From: Amaranthus tricolor
Taxonomy: Eukaryota; Streptophyta; Magnoliopsida; Caryophyllales; Amaranthaceae
Assembly (NCBI RefSeq): GCF_026212465.1
Contig: NC_080062.1
Span: 1,355,501 to 1,419,500 of the forward strand
DNA length: 64,000 bases
Direction of reading: 5' to 3'
How positions within the stretch are numbered: position 1 is the first letter of the stretch; the number at the start of each line of letters is the position of its first letter. Shown piece after piece: positions 33,172 to 45,474 of the stretch. A model generated the notes under the pieces. The model ran no database searches and was not told where the DNA came from. It saw nothing but the letters and a program-made list of their open reading frames with translations. A program made the translations under genes and the position numbers.

Positions 33172-33352
33172 AATGTTCAAAACAGACTCGATAACCTGAT
33201 ATTTATCTGATTTTGTAACTGAATCCCACTTAACCAAACTTCAAAATGAATTTAAAATTAAGTAAAAATCAATATGGACACAACACCTAATTATGATCCG
33301 ACCCGAAACAGGTGACTCGAAATCAACCCGATAACTCGAATGAACACCTCTG
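33172..33352. repeat. CCCGA-rich short inverted-repeat element
   Basis: The left end ATGTTCAAAAC and the right end GAATGAACACCTC are inverted relatives. The arms contain ACCCGA/TCGGGT motifs. It resembles the MULE-like family at 7324, but no clear target duplication was found. Confidence 0.5.
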
Positions 33353-33720
33353 CTTCTACTATATCTTGTCCTTAAACTCTTCTGTCCCAATTATTTTGCT
33401 TTACTTGTAATTGATATACATATTAAGAAATTTAATATAACGAGTTAAAGTGAAATGGTCATTTACTCATTTAGAAATAAAAGTGAATCGAAAGTGGTGG
33501 AGTCAGTGAAACAAAATTAGTTAGACAAACTAAAATAGAAATTAAGACAATTGAAAGAGGTGGAAGTATCAGTTTTTGGTATAGTGTAAACCGAAGGAAA
33601 GGGAGGACTAAAAGGATAGTGAGAATCAAACTCAGATTAATTATGAGGAAAAAAGTATTTGAGCTCCAATTGAAACAAAACCATATTAGTCGTTTTATTT
33701 GCAAAAGGAGTAATCATTAT

Positions 33721-33810
33721 ACATCTAGTAATAATATAGTTATGTGAAATTTTATTTAATTTGTCACATCTAGTAATAATATAGTTATGTGAAATTTTAT
33801 TTAATTTGTC
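33721..33810. repeat. Perfect 45-bp tandem duplication
   Basis: Two identical 45-base units (33721-33765, 33766-33810) starting ACATCTAGTAATAATATAGT. The unit includes the interior segment shared with the Stowaway-like MITEs. Perfect identity implies a recent duplication. Confidence 0.95.
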
Positions 33811-35379
33811 TTAATGTATATTTTCCTAATATACTAACATCTTATTGTTTTTAATTACACATAACTAATTGAAATAAGAGTCAAAATGATACATTTAGAT
33901 AGCGTAAAATCAAAAGTGTAATAGCTACTAAAAATAGAGAAAAGGTACCACCGCACAAATAGAAAAGAAAATATTGTCAAGTTAATTAAAAAGACAAACT
34001 AAAATCTAAAATGTATCAAATTCAAATGGACTGAGAAAGTTTTTTTGTTGTTGATCTAATTAGTTTAACGTAACTCTTTTATTTTTAAGATTATATTAAA
34101 CTATCCACTTATAATAATTTTATATCTAAAGGTATGACTAAAATACTTTTTTAATTAAATGAGCTACTTTATATAATCTTTTATTAATAGATTTTAAGAT
34201 GAAAACTGATCGGGGTTATATATGATTCTGACTCTTTTGTTATTCACCAATATGTGCAAGCTCAAAATCAATTTCTATCACTCTTTATATATCTCCATGT
34301 CACATTCTTGACCATACCAATTCTCAAGTAACACAAATATTGCAAAATTAAGGAGACCTATTTATAAAAATTAGGAAATACTATTTAAGTATATATATAC
34401 TAACTACCACAAATTCAGATTCTATGGGGACGTATATTATGGATTTTTCCTTTTTAAAATAAAATATGTTGCTATTTGCCAACCCTTTCTTGCCTACAAT
34501 GTTGAATGGAAGCTAATTTGTTTCATAACACTTTTTGAGCATGGTTAGCGAAAGTATAGTTGATAAAAATGATTTTAACTTTTAGGTCTTGACTATTGAT
34601 TCTTGAGGTTCTACAATGAACTATATTATGGCATTATTACTAAATTAGATTCCTTGTATATATCATCAAAATAAATTAAGGTTTGGAATTATTGTCAATA
34701 AAGATTATAATTTATTTGGTTTTAATAGTCTATTTATTTGTTTATAAGAAAATCGATTTTAATGACTATCATATATCTTATGCTCTGTATGTTGTACCTT
34801 TTTATTATCATATACTTTGTGTACGATACTTTTCATGTTTTTTCAATTCGGACTGAGATAAAAAAAATAATATGAAAAATCAAGACATACGACTTTTTAA
34901 CTATAATTATTATAAAATATAATAATTATAAAATATCAATATGAACTTTGTACATTTTGATTTAATAGATTGATACATAAGCATTTCCCACTTCTCCATT
35001 AAAAATAGTATTCAATTTTGAGTTTAACTCACCCTCATTTAAGTAGGGGCGAATTCAAGATATTAGAATAAGGTGGACTGAATATTTATCTTTACATATG
35101 TGTTGAACTAACTTAATTATCATTTTTCTATTTTATGTAATTGAATTTAACAAAATTACCCCAATTGTGATCTAGATAGACCGAGGCTAGATTCTCTCAA
35201 TTAAAAGTCTAGATAGAAAAAGAATATTTTACTTTTCTTTAACCTAATTAGTTTGGTAGAGTTTATGATGAAAGTCATCAACCATTTACCAATTCTACAT
35301 TAAGAAAAGACTATTCCACTAGATAAGATTAAACACAAATTCTTGTGAGAGACGGACCATCACTAATTGGATCAGCTCA

Positions 35380-35530
35380 TTATATATTTTTGTAAAATAT
35401 TGTAACTAGGCATTAAGAATGATGTAAGTAGACATTTAACATATTGAAAGTAGATATTAAGGATACGATAAGTAAGCATTAAGGATAATGTACGCAGGCA
35501 TTATAAATACGATAAGTAGACATTAATCTT
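35380..35530. repeat. Imperfect minisatellite, GATAAGTAGACATTAAGGAT type
   Basis: About five degenerate units of 22-28 bases containing AAGTAGACATTAAGGATACG. The units are AT-rich and diverged. Function unknown. Confidence 0.65.
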
Positions 35531-35790
35531 TAATGGATTGGACTTTAAATACGTCTCTAAAACACAAGAGACTAGCTGTAGATTAAAAATGACAAAGCAA
35601 TGAATTTGGAACTATAGTAAATCAAGTGAACCTAATTTTTGCTAGTTTCCATAAACATGAGAAGTATACATTCATAATGGTAATTTGTCAATTTCAATTA
35701 TGAATAAAGAGAATGGGCCTTTGAGAGAGTTGTTTATAGGGCCCATGTTTAGCTTTTAGTATGACACAGATCTAGTTTCTGGGCCAAATT

Positions 35791-35873
35791 TACATAGGTT
35801 GATACTTTTTTTTTTTTTTAATAATACATAAGTTGATACTTTTTTTTTTTTAATAATACATAAGTTGATACTT
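35791..35873. repeat. Tandem repeat with poly-T spacers
   Basis: Two and a half copies of ACATAAGTTGATAC followed by 13-15 T and AATAAT. Confidence 0.85.
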
Positions 35874-36240
35874 GATACCCCAACAGAAGAGAGGATAGTA
35901 AAGTGTGGCATAATTTACAATAAAATCTAGCATTATAATCCCTCAACGCCCATTAAATTGGTACATCTGCAATTGGCACAAATATTCAGAAAATAATGAG
36001 AATATTTAAATTACGTAAATTGTATAAAATGAGAGAGAAAATAATAGAAAATATATAAATGAGAGTAAAAAAATTAGCGTGAATATTTTCATTAAAAGAG
36101 TTGTTATGTTAAAAGATAGAATGACAATAGAAAGTAAAGCTAGGACTTTGACTTTTTAGCTTAAGAAATAACTATATGTAATAGTATCAACAAGTTTTTT
36201 ATGAGACCGTTTCACTATGAGATGAGTTCATATAAACATT

Positions 36241-36371
36241 TAATTTCTTTGATTGATCATTTTAAGATTGTAAGTGATCACTTTAAAGTTATAAGTAATC
36301 ACCTTAAGATTCCACTTTAAGATTATAATTGGTTATTTTAAGATTGTAAGTGATCACTTTAAGACTGTAAA
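36241..36371. repeat. Tandem repeat of TGATCACTTTAAGATTGTAAG
   Basis: About six imperfect copies of a 17-21 base unit. Each holds a GATCA and a CTTTAAGATT core. Confidence 0.75.
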
Positions 36372-37458
36372 TATGCATTGGGTCAGCCAATATGTCATTA
36401 ATCAAAAGGGTGTAAGTTGTATCAAGACTCAAATCCTCTTAAAAGGATCAATGAGTTAAGAAGAGCAATGAATGTTTAGAGAGGTTCAAATTTGTTAAAA
36501 TGAGCCAAAATAAAAGTTGATTGAGTTGAACATTTAAGATGAGTTGATTTTATTGTCTAAAGAGATTTAAGTGATAGAGCGCACTATATAGAAAAGATGA
36601 ATGCAAAGAAGTGGGTTGAATGTATAAAGAAGGCTGCTCAAACAAGAGACCAAGTTGCTTGAACGAGCAACATGTAACAATTTGTAGAAAGATGCATGGT
36701 GTTTTGCTCAAACGAGTTAGGGATGCATTCGTTTGAGCAAAGCATGTGAGAGTCTCGATTTTTGAATTTTATGCGTGGAGACTTGAGGGATTTATAGGTT
36801 TGTTCATCAATGAGCATGTATGTAGAAAACTTCATTAGAGTGTATTATGTTGTAGTTTGTATCCAAACACTATAGAGTGGGTTTGAGAGTATGCGTACAT
36901 ATTGAAATTTTACTATGAATACAAATCAGTTGATTTCAGAGAAAGATATCTTAAGGTACTATTAAATACTTGTGTTTATGTCATGCTTGTATTATTTATT
37001 GGCTTTTTTCTTTTCCTCATCTCTATCTTTTTCTTTATTTTGTATGTCCGATTTCACAATAGTGTGCAAATTTATATAATTCGAATTAATCAATCTAAAA
37101 GCACATATTCAATTTGTTAAAAATTCAGACGTCATTTTTGATTCGGATATTTGGAATGAATTATTTCATAACATTTATGAAATATTTTTTATATTTACAA
37201 CATCTATTTTTTTTGAGTAAAAAACGGAAGAATAAATTGATTTTTATTTTTTTGCTCTAGACCACCAATAATACTATAGTACTAATAGACTATTCAGATC
37301 AAAGCCTGATTGAATCTATCTTTACTCTAAAAATTAAATATTTAAATCACATTTGTTTGAAAATTCTATTTTGCATGCCGCTAATTAATCATGCTACTAT
37401 TATACATTTATATTTATATTTGTATATGTATTATAAAAATAGCGTAATAAAAGCTTAT

Positions 37459-39029
37459 TGATAAGTGCAATTATTTGCATTTATTACTATTATTTATATG
37501 CTCCTTTTGGGTGTTTAATGGCGTTTTAGGATCATTTTAGGCGTGTTTGCTCCATTTCGGTACTCCATGGCTAATTTGTGGGAAAATAAGTGAATCATGG
37601 CATTTTTGAGTCGTTTTTGTGGGTTTTGTAGCTAATCATGTTCATAGGACTCAAGGAAACAATCGAGCCTTTGAATTCATCAAGCTTCGCAATGTAAAGA
37701 TCCAATCACTAACTTTTGCGAAGAATGTGTCTCGAGAAGGTAAAAGTCGAATTGGCTGAGGTGGAAAAAACCTTGGGCCTCAACGACTCGGCGGTAAATA
37801 GAAAGATCAAGAATTTTTTCCAGTGACAAAAGCCAACTCGTCTGTGGGTGAAAAAAGATGACCGCCGACTCGACGGTATATGTTGGAACAAATGACATTT
37901 TCCAGAAGCTACAGCCGACTCGGCTGAGGATGCACACTCGAGAACGTCGACTCGGCAATTTGCCCGGTTCAATTGTACGGAGCGTTTTATTCCGGTTTTC
38001 CATTAAACCCTAGGTTAATTTCGCTCATTACTATAAATAACCCCCTAATAACTGATTAGGATTCCTCTTCTTCTCTCCTTCTTTATTTTTTCATTAGACT
38101 TAATTACTCCTTTTTCATTAGTTTCACTTTGAATTTCATCCTTTAATTTAGTTTCTCATTAATTCTACCATTAATCTTCCTTTGAGCATTGTAAGTTTCT
38201 TTAGTTTTTAATTCCTTGTATTAGCTTTAATCTTCCTTTGGTGAACTTTGATTATTGTCATTAAACTTTCTTTAATAAAAATTAATTAGTTTGTTCTTCA
38301 TTTATTGTTATTTGAATTAATTGTGGTGTTCTTGGTATTTAATTATTGATTTTCTTGAATTTGTCATTTATTTCATTCTTAGTCATGTCTAGTATCATCC
38401 TAGGGTTTGCTTTTATTGCTTTTACCATGATTAGTGAGTATATCCATTTTCTAAGGTTAGAGTTTGAACCTATAAGTCAAGTATGATTTGATTCTTGAAT
38501 GTGTCAATGAAACTAGGATTAAAGTGGTTAAATTGTGCCAATTAACCCTAAATTAAATATGCTTTGTTGGACTAGTCAAAAGAACTAGTGTGTGAGATTA
38601 GAATCAACTTTGCTTTAGGTTAAATTTTTAGTTAAGTTTTTATTAATTCATTCATTAAAACTAGCGCGTGAGAATTGAATTAGTAGGGTCTAAATCATAG
38701 TTGATCAACAAAGCGAAAGTTTGAGATTAGCAAGATCAAGTTTAACCACGTAATTAATCCGACTTTTCATAGACACTAATGAGAATTTGATCATACAAGA
38801 CTTTAGGGGATTCCCGACACCCTAAATCTTTTCATCATATAGGTTAAACCCACATTTTCATTGCATTATTAGGTTGTTAGTTAAAAACCAATCAAATATC
38901 TTTCTCCCCTTGAGCAATATAATTCATCCAAATTACTAAATTAGCAAGTTTCTTGCCTTAACTTTCTCGTGTTCGACCCACGACTACACGTACATCGTGC
39001 GCTTGCGGTAAAATAAAATTTGCACACCA
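37459..39029 (+). mobile_element. Probable solo LTR (Ty3/gypsy-like), about 1.57 kb
   Basis: It starts TGATAAGTGCAATTATTTGC, a 5' end typical of Tat/Athila-type LTRs, and ends near TTTGCACACCA after the GTACATCGTGCGCTTGCGG block such LTRs carry. A TATA-like ACTATAAATAACC lies at about 38028, followed by a pyrimidine-rich leader. The left half has several CCGACTCGGC-type short palindromes. No internal domains or second LTR adjoin it. The target duplication is not clear, so exact ends are tentative. Confidence 0.55.
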
Positions 39030-39158
39030 GTAATGCTCATTTTGTTTATTAAAACTAATAAATTTTAAATTATTTCTAAGCTAACTATTTTTTTATGTAA
39101 GGTAAAATAAATGAGGAATGCTAAATGAGAATCGAACCATGGTCTTATCTTAAAAAAG

Positions 39159-39349
39159 TACTCTCTCCTATTCATAGAGAGTGAAACATTTGAGTTTTGC
39201 ACCAAAATCAAGGAGGGGTGAGGGACCACTTAAAAGTGGGTGAAAAACTCTCTTTTTCCATAAAGGACATTTATATTTATGTGTTATTATGTTGTTATAG
39301 TAAGAGTAAAGGATAAAAAAAATGACAAAAATAAAAACAGGAGGGAGTA
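39159..39349. mobile_element. Stowaway-like MITE upstream of the fructokinase
   Basis: Short inverted ends TACTCTCTCCTATTC and CAGGAGGGAGTA with TA at both borders, 191 bp. It lies about 390 bases before the fructokinase ATG, so it may contribute promoter sequence. Confidence 0.65.
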
Positions 39350-39741
39350 ATATTTATCGCGACTGAGATAGAACACAATTCTACGTAGTTAATCCTATAT
39401 TAAATGGCAAATAAAAAGGAAAAAGAAAAAGGAAATTCCAAAAAAAACTTAGCCAGAATTTTGTTTCCCCACTAGGACGAACAAATCAACACGAATAATT
39501 CTCTCTTTTCATCTTCAAACAAAGCTCTCTCCATCAACTCAAAAAACATTCATAAATTCAAGCTCACATCAAATTAAAAATTTTCCTAAATAAATTTCCC
39601 CAGAAAAAAATTTCCCAAAATAAAATTTCCAATCTTTGAGTAAGCTACATCACTATCATATTTAAAATAAGAATATACTTACATTTTTACAATTTTATTT
39701 TGGTTATTTTAAGTATAAATTAAATTCAATTAAATAAAAAA

Positions 39742-42700
39742 ATGGCTATGTTTTTATCCCCTTTTCAGTTCACTCCCCTCTCTTCAAAGTCTGATTTTTG
39801 TACACCCTCTAAATATCCCGGCGCTTCCGTATTTTGCCGGCGAGAATTTCCCGGCGCTTTGATTAATTCCGGCCGTCGTTGTACATTGAAAGGTATTGCA
39901 TCTTCTTAATTATAATTAAATTTAATTGGGTTATTATTTTTTATAATATATAATTTTTGATGCTAGTTTATTCTGTGAAGGTATGGTGATTGGTGAGTTT
40001 TGTGACAGTTATATTAGTTAAGTATAGCATGAAATTAGTTAAGGTAGATGATTTATGTTTCCTTTTTGAAAAAGTTTTTCCTTTTTATGATATCAATAAT
40101 GATGCAAAGGTGAAATTATTGATATTATACAAAATAAATTAATAATAAAGGAACCAGGTAAAAAGATTTTGTTTGGAAGTAATGTGAATCAAGAAATTGT
40201 TTTGGGGTTGATTTTTGTTTTCAGAATTGGAATTTAAAAAATGGGTTTTTGCACAAAACCCTAATTTGTATTTATGTTAATTGTTAAGCATCTAGAGTAG
40301 ATTGTTAGATCAAATCATGTGCGCTTTTTATTTTGCAAACGATGGATCAAGGGTCATTATGAAATGACGTCTCCAAGGGAGAATCTAGGGTCGAGTTTGC
40401 TTAGCCCGCGACCACTCTTTGGATTGAGAACCCTATTACTATACACGGAAAAAGGGTAGGTTGGTTGATACTAAATATGTAGATAGATAAGTTTTCAGCT
40501 CTTTTTATACTATCATCTTTGATTCACCCTCATTTTTAGTTAAGTTGCGTAAATCCGACCATTGACCCAATGTATTGTTTTGTAGTGATCTTGAAGTTGA
40601 TATATATTAAGTGTTACATTTACTGTTGATATACTAACTAAGTTTGGACATGGGATCATTGAAATAATGATTGATCGTTACCAATTGAAGAAACAATTTA
40701 TTGAAAATTTCCCTTTATCGACATATTTCATTACGTGATTTTGTACAATGAGGCGAAAGTAATGAATAATGATCACTAGATATGAAGATGATGTTTAATT
40801 TGAACTCTACATTAAGTAAGGTATATATGTGTGGGGTAACAAAACTTTTATGTGCTTGTGTGTGTGGACTATGAAAGCCACAAGAATAATGAAAAGGGTA
40901 GATGTCATTTGTTTTGTGTATGTATGTTTCGTTGGATGGACGGCTTAAAAGTTGAAAAGGAAGGAAATTTAAATTTAGTTTTTGATAAAACTAAAAAGAG
41001 TGGGTCAAAAACAACCTCTTTGTTACCATTAACAAGGACAAGGTTGCGTGAATCAGACTCCTCCAAACCCCGCATTGATGGGAGCCACATTGGGGTAGTA
41101 GAATGATGTTGTACATTTGTTTTTGTAGTGATTTATAGGTTCTCATGTTGGCTCTGCATTTTTCTTTCTTGTAAATGAAGTGTGTATTTGATGCAGTATG
41201 GAATGCTTGATCTTGTATGATCTTGATTGAGATATGATCGATATTAACCCTTCTATTGTCGAATCTTGAAAACACCTTTTGTAGCTCAAGCAGAAGCTGG
41301 TAATAATGGGCCACTCGAAGCAAATGATTCACTTGTGGTTTGCTTTGGGGAAATGCTTATTGATTTTGTTCCTACAACAAGTGGGATTTCCTTGTCTGAA
41401 GCACCGGCATTTAAAAAGGCTCCTGGTGGTGCCCCTGCCAATGTTGCTGTCGGAATTGCTCGCCTTGGCGGCTCATCTGCATTTATCGGCAAGGTAACGA
41501 TAGTCGCTGGCTGATCCGTCCCACACCCGCTTTCTTTTCTTTCTTCTTTGGCTGCTGAGCTTCATTTTTTCGTGTTAATTACTGCCCTTATACTTGCACT
41601 TGGCTGTTTATTCATTTTGTTTCTGTGCTTCATTTGCATTTCAGCTAAATCTGTTTCAAGTGCTTGAAAAGTATGTTCTTTTTGTATGAGCGAGTATATT
41701 CCATTTATAGTTAAACCACTGTCACATGATTCGCTAATTGTCTTGCGAATCATGTACCGGAAAAAGAGAATTACGGTCGGTTTTAGGCTATTTTTGAACC
41801 ATTTTGAGCGAATTGCGAATCCAAAAGGCGAACTAAGTAACAAATTATGATTCACCGAGTTAAACTAATACTTGGTTGTGAAATTTCTCAATCTATAGGA
41901 AAGTGTGAATGTCATTACTTGGAATACATTTATATATGAATCTCCGATGCTTGAATCTTGTGTACGCGTGATACCATAAACCATAAATCTGGATCCATGG
42001 TGCATTTGATGATATGATGGAGTATATGACATATATTGGGACCTTAATATCATTAGCTCTAATGGGTGAGGTCCAAAATCCTAATATATGTTATATACTC
42101 TCAAGTGGAATATTTAGCACCGTGTATACGGAGGCATGTTTTTTTCGAGCTGAGGGACTCTTTAGCCGCGCTTTCCTTTATGGGTATGAGTTGATTGAAA
42201 TAATTTGTCAAGATCGTTATAATGTTAAGAACTTTGATGAACGATAGTAATTTCAATGAACTAACAAATGTTTGATAATGTAAAACTTGCAAAAATGATA
42301 CAATGATTTAAGGAGGTTCACCCAAAAATGGCTACGTCCTTCGTGGTGTGTAGTTCTTGTTTATATTATTTCAATGAAGTAAAACACTCTTACAAATGAA
42401 GTATTACAATTGAGTAAGAGATAAAAGAAAAGGCTATGTGTTTGAAGTAAAGCAGGCTACTGGATGTACTTTGTTTGTTCGCTCGACTCACCCAAGAGCT
42501 CGCTCGGTCGAGCGAGCTGGTCGAGCGACCTTCAGTATTCCTTTCTGTCACTTTCTGCTCGACTAACATAGCAAAGCATCATCAAGAAACCTTTTGCACT
42601 TCTCCATTAAATACCATCAAGACCAATAACTCCCATGATTACTTCACCAAATAAATCACACTTAAACACTACAAACATTCAGTTACCAACTTAAACATCC

Positions 42701-45445
42701 ATATTAACACACTCAGAGGATTCCATCCCAAGAGACACACATGAATGCACACATCAATTGTGCACTCAAGTCACATCATTCATAACAGTTGCCCCTTCTT
42801 TCCCACTCCAGAGCCTGAGCATAATTTTTTCTGTGGGCGGGATACACTAGGAATGATGATGATGTATGGAGGCATGTGCTGCGTAGAGCCCACAAGGCTT
42901 TCGTGTGACATGTCGTGAATTTGTGATAGAGTATGTAACATTTTCTGGGGCTTCAACTCTCAGCTTAAGCTGATGTCGGAGGCCCCAATATATGTTAGAA
43001 ACTTGTATGTTCTCTTAAGTTGAAATGAATCATAAAGCAGATTCTATTAGAAACTTGTGAGTTGTGACGCCTCTGATTTTTGGAAACAGAAAATGTATAG
43101 AGCTCCTTGATCTGTTCAAGCTTGTACATATTGTCATTTGGAGCCGTTTCGTTTGTAATGATTGTAAAACCTGGAAAATTTTATCTGCTTTTAGGATCTT
43201 CGATGTTTTAATTGCGTTAATCTATCTACACATTCAGGTTGGTGAAGATGAGTTCGGCTACATGCTGGCTGATATTCTCAAGGAGAATAATGTTAACAAT
43301 AAAGGGATGCGTTTTGATCCAGGAGCTCGAACTGCTTTAGCATTTGTAACATTGAGGAAGGATGGTGAACGTGAATTTATGTTTTATCGTAATCCTAGTG
43401 CTGACATGTTGCTTCAGGAATCTGAGCTCGATTTCGAACTCATCAAGAAGGTAATTTAGATTTGCTAACTTTCTGAGAAATTTTAGTTAACTTTTGAATT
43501 CATGTAAGGAAAGCAAAGAGTTTGAGATGTTTAGCCGGGTAGGTCTGGGCTTATGTTACTTGGTCTCGGGTACTGATGTTGGATACTGGTACGTGTCCAA
43601 GTGTCGGATACGTATAAATATTCAATTTTACGCCTAAAATGAAGTGTCTAAGTGCCATACCAATGTCTGAGGATCAAGGATCGGACACGGGTACATGAAG
43701 CAAAATGAAAAGTCCGAGTAGCATAGGTCTGGGAATGTGCAACATGCCCGACCGCAGCCTTGAAAACAAGGAGTCTCAGATTTTAAACGATACATAATAT
43801 TCTCGAGTGTATAATATAAAGCCGGTGGTAGAAGATTTTGATACAAAATAATAGGAGGCCTCAGATATAAGATGCGTACAGGGTCTAAAATTATGGTATC
43901 TGTTGACTATTGAATGCTTTGACAGGCGAAGATTTTTCATTATGGATCTATAAGCTTAATCACCGAGCCATGCAAGTCTGCTCACATTGCTGCGGCTAAT
44001 GCTGCAAAAGATGCCGGTGTTCTGCTCTCGTACGATCCCAACTTAAGGCTTCCGTTATGGCCATCAGCGGAGAGTGCTCGTGAAGGAATCCTTAGCATTT
44101 GGGATACTGCCGATATCATCAAGGTTTGTGGCCAACCATGAACATCATGCTTATACTTCCTTCTTTAAAAGATATAATGTGGAAAATTGGCTCTGACTGT
44201 TCATTTGGGTATAGATAAGTGAAGAAGAAATTACATTTTTGACTCAAGGAGAAGATCCTTACGACGATAATGTTGTGCGCAAACTTTACCATCCGAACCT
44301 CAAATTACTGCTTGTGACCGAGGGAGCAGATGGCTGCCGGTATTACACAAAGGTAAGTCAATTTCTTGGTCACGCGTCTTTTGTGTATATCTGTGGATTT
44401 TCCTTATGTTCATTATCAAGGAACCAACTCAACCAAAAATTTAAGTTGACAGCTAAAACCCCAAATTATATTATAAACTATATTACGCCCCTTGACACAA
44501 GAGCCTTTTATAATTGAAGTCTGGATGCAATACATGTCTTCCTCATACATATTCGCTCAAAATGGGGGCTGCGTATGAGTTTCAAACCCGTAACTCTTAC
44601 GTCACATTGGATTTTGATACCATGTCATGGATTAGCTTAAGCTTTTGGTTGTGTTGGTACCTTGACATTAGTCAAGCTATGTTTGAACTTTGAACACTTC
44701 CTTGGCCTTAAAGGAAAATTGCTCATGTCCAAATGAAGGAGATTAGATGGAAAATGAAGGAAAACCTGAAGATGTATATTCGTATGTGATGTATTTGCAG
44801 GATTTTAGTGGAAGAATCGAGGGTTTGAAGGTAGATGCTATAGACACCACCGGTGCAGGGGATGCCTTTGTTGCAGGAATTCTATCCCAACTAGCTTCTC
44901 ACACGAACTTGATTCAGGTAACGTTTCTATACCAGTTGTCTTTCTTTTCGTCCTAGGGTATGAGCTGGAGTAGCTTAATCTATAAGAAGAAAAATCACCC
45001 TGGCACAGTCAGCTGTAGGAATGGGCAAGGATCTGAGACCGTACCCTATTTTAACGGTCTAAATGAGCAAATTTGATGTAAAAGCCGTAGGAAGTATATT
45101 AACGGACATTTTTTTTGGCATTCTTTATGCTCAAACTACTACGACATTCCATTATCCCAATACCGTTAACTTGCCCTGATCTAGGTTCCCGCCTAGAGAA
45201 TAAAGCTTGACAAAACTCGGTGAATTTAAGTATATTTCAAATTTTCTTTGGAAGTAGTACAAGTTGCGATGATTATTTAGTATTGTGTACAATCTTTTGC
45301 GGTTTTGCAGGAGGAGGATCGCTTAAGAGATGCACTCCGATTCGCCAACGCGTGTGGTGCATTGACGGTCACAGAACGAGGTGCAATTCCTGCTTTGCCA
45401 ACTCGAGAAGCGGTGTTGAGTGCACTGATGAAATCAGTAGCCTAA
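39742..45445 (+). CDS. FRK3: Fructokinase, plastid form (pfkB family)
   Basis: Phosphorylates fructose to fructose-6-phosphate with ATP, probably in plastids. The seven exons are 39742-39892, 41285-41493, 43238-43450, 43926-44123, 44215-44352, 44801-44917 and 45311-45445, all GT-AG and phase-consistent, giving 386 residues (plant plastid fructokinases are about 380-390). Residues 1 to about 55 are rich in Ser/Arg with few acids, like a transit peptide. Core motifs: [14 protein letters not shown] (start of the pfkB fold), [16 protein letters not shown] (pfkB signature 1), [23 protein letters not shown], and [14 protein letters not shown] (signature 2) with catalytic Asp324. All are intact. Introns carry TRIM, MITE and SINE-like insertions. 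A 27-bp tandem duplication spans the stop codon. A polyadenylation signal AATAAA lies at 45531. Confidence 0.96.
40996..41115 (+). mobile_element. Au-SINE-like fragment in fructokinase intron 1
   Basis: The block GGTCAAAAACAACCTCTTTG, then AACAAGGACAAGGTTGCGTG, then CAAACCCCGCATTGATGGGA, ending GATGTTGT, resembles the body and 3' end of plant Au SINEs. Those carry GGAAACAGCCTCT, GGTAAGGCTGCGTAC and CAGACCCC. The 5' pol III promoter boxes are not recognisable, so it is truncated. Confidence 0.55.
41717..41857. mobile_element. hAT-like MITE in fructokinase intron 2
   Basis: A 141-bp member of the family at 22262. It is flanked by an exact 8-bp duplication AGTTAAAC (41709-41716 and 41858-41865). 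The ends are CACTGTCACATGATTCGC and the complement of AAATTATGATTCACCG. The interior shares GGTCGGTTTTAGGCTATTTT with the other copies. Confidence 0.9.
42010..42110. mobile_element. Short TRIM family LTR fragment, hairpin form
   Basis: AGTATATGACATATATTGGG and the facing AATATATGTTATATACTCTC are the two ends of the LTR in opposite directions, as at 23.4 kb. Partial and diverged. Confidence 0.5.
42475..42560. repeat. GCTCGCTCGGTCGAGCGAGC palindromic block in fructokinase intron 2
   Basis: A GC-rich cluster of TCGAGCGA/TCGCTCGA motifs including a perfect 20-base palindrome at about 42501-42520. Similar motifs occur in LTRs of this plant group, so it is probably a retrotransposon fragment whose boundaries are lost. 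Confidence 0.55.
42890..43015 (+). mobile_element. Short TRIM family fragment in fructokinase intron 2
   Basis: CCCACAAGGCTTTCGTGTGA (internal part) is followed by ATAGAGTATGTAACATTTTC, GGGGCTTCAACTCTCAGCTT, and then the reversed LTR end CCCCAATATATGTTAGAAAC. Same arrangement as at 23.4 kb. Confidence 0.6.
43565..43700. repeat. Dispersed GTGTCCGACAC-type repeat in fructokinase intron 3
   Basis: TGGTACGTGTCCAAGTGTCG at the left and GATCGGACACGGGTACATGA at the right are imperfect inverted partners around an AT-rich centre, as in a short MITE. The ends are not defined. Confidence 0.5.
44414..44675 (-). mobile_element. Short TRIM element, rearranged, in fructokinase intron 5
   Basis: Left LTR (TCAAGGAACCAACTCAACCA to TTATATTATAAACTATATTA), internal part with GACACAAGAGCC and GGATGCAATACATG, and a degenerate Met-tRNA primer site (complement of TTTTGATACCATG) match the copy at 49637. 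The last 40 bases (AGCTTAAGCTTTTGGTTGTG, ending CTTGACA) are an LTR piece in inverted orientation, so the element is rearranged. Confidence 0.65.
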
Positions 45446-45474
45446 GCTGCACTGATGAAATCTGTAGCTTACGC
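45421..45474 (+). repeat. 27-bp tandem duplication across the fructokinase stop codon
   Basis: TGCACTGATGAAATC.GTAGC unit at 45421-45447 and 45448-45474, differing at three bases. The first copy contains the stop TAA; the matching codon in the second is TAC. The duplication is a multiple of three and stays in frame. Confidence 0.93.

Larger units (their letters stand above)
32661..37458. other. AT-rich intergenic with scattered short repeats
   Basis: No gene is supported over 4.8 kb. Repeats listed separately lie at 33172, 33721, 35380, 35791 and 36241. Around 36625-36760, CTCAAACGAG/CGTTTGAGCA motifs recall LTR fragments seen in this plant group, but no boundaries are visible. Confidence 0.5.

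Noticed and set aside
36638..36835. 65-codon minus-strand ORF with CTCAAACGAG-type repeats
   Set aside because: No protein family resemblance; the sequence looks like an LTR scrap, but no borders could be found, so it is mentioned only in the spacer entry.
37680..38003. 107-codon minus-strand ORF
   Set aside because: It lies within the probable solo LTR, with overlapping alternative frames and no motif.
40852..41332. ORFs in fructokinase intron 1
   Set aside because: They cover a SINE-like fragment; no domain is seen and they lie between well-supported exons.
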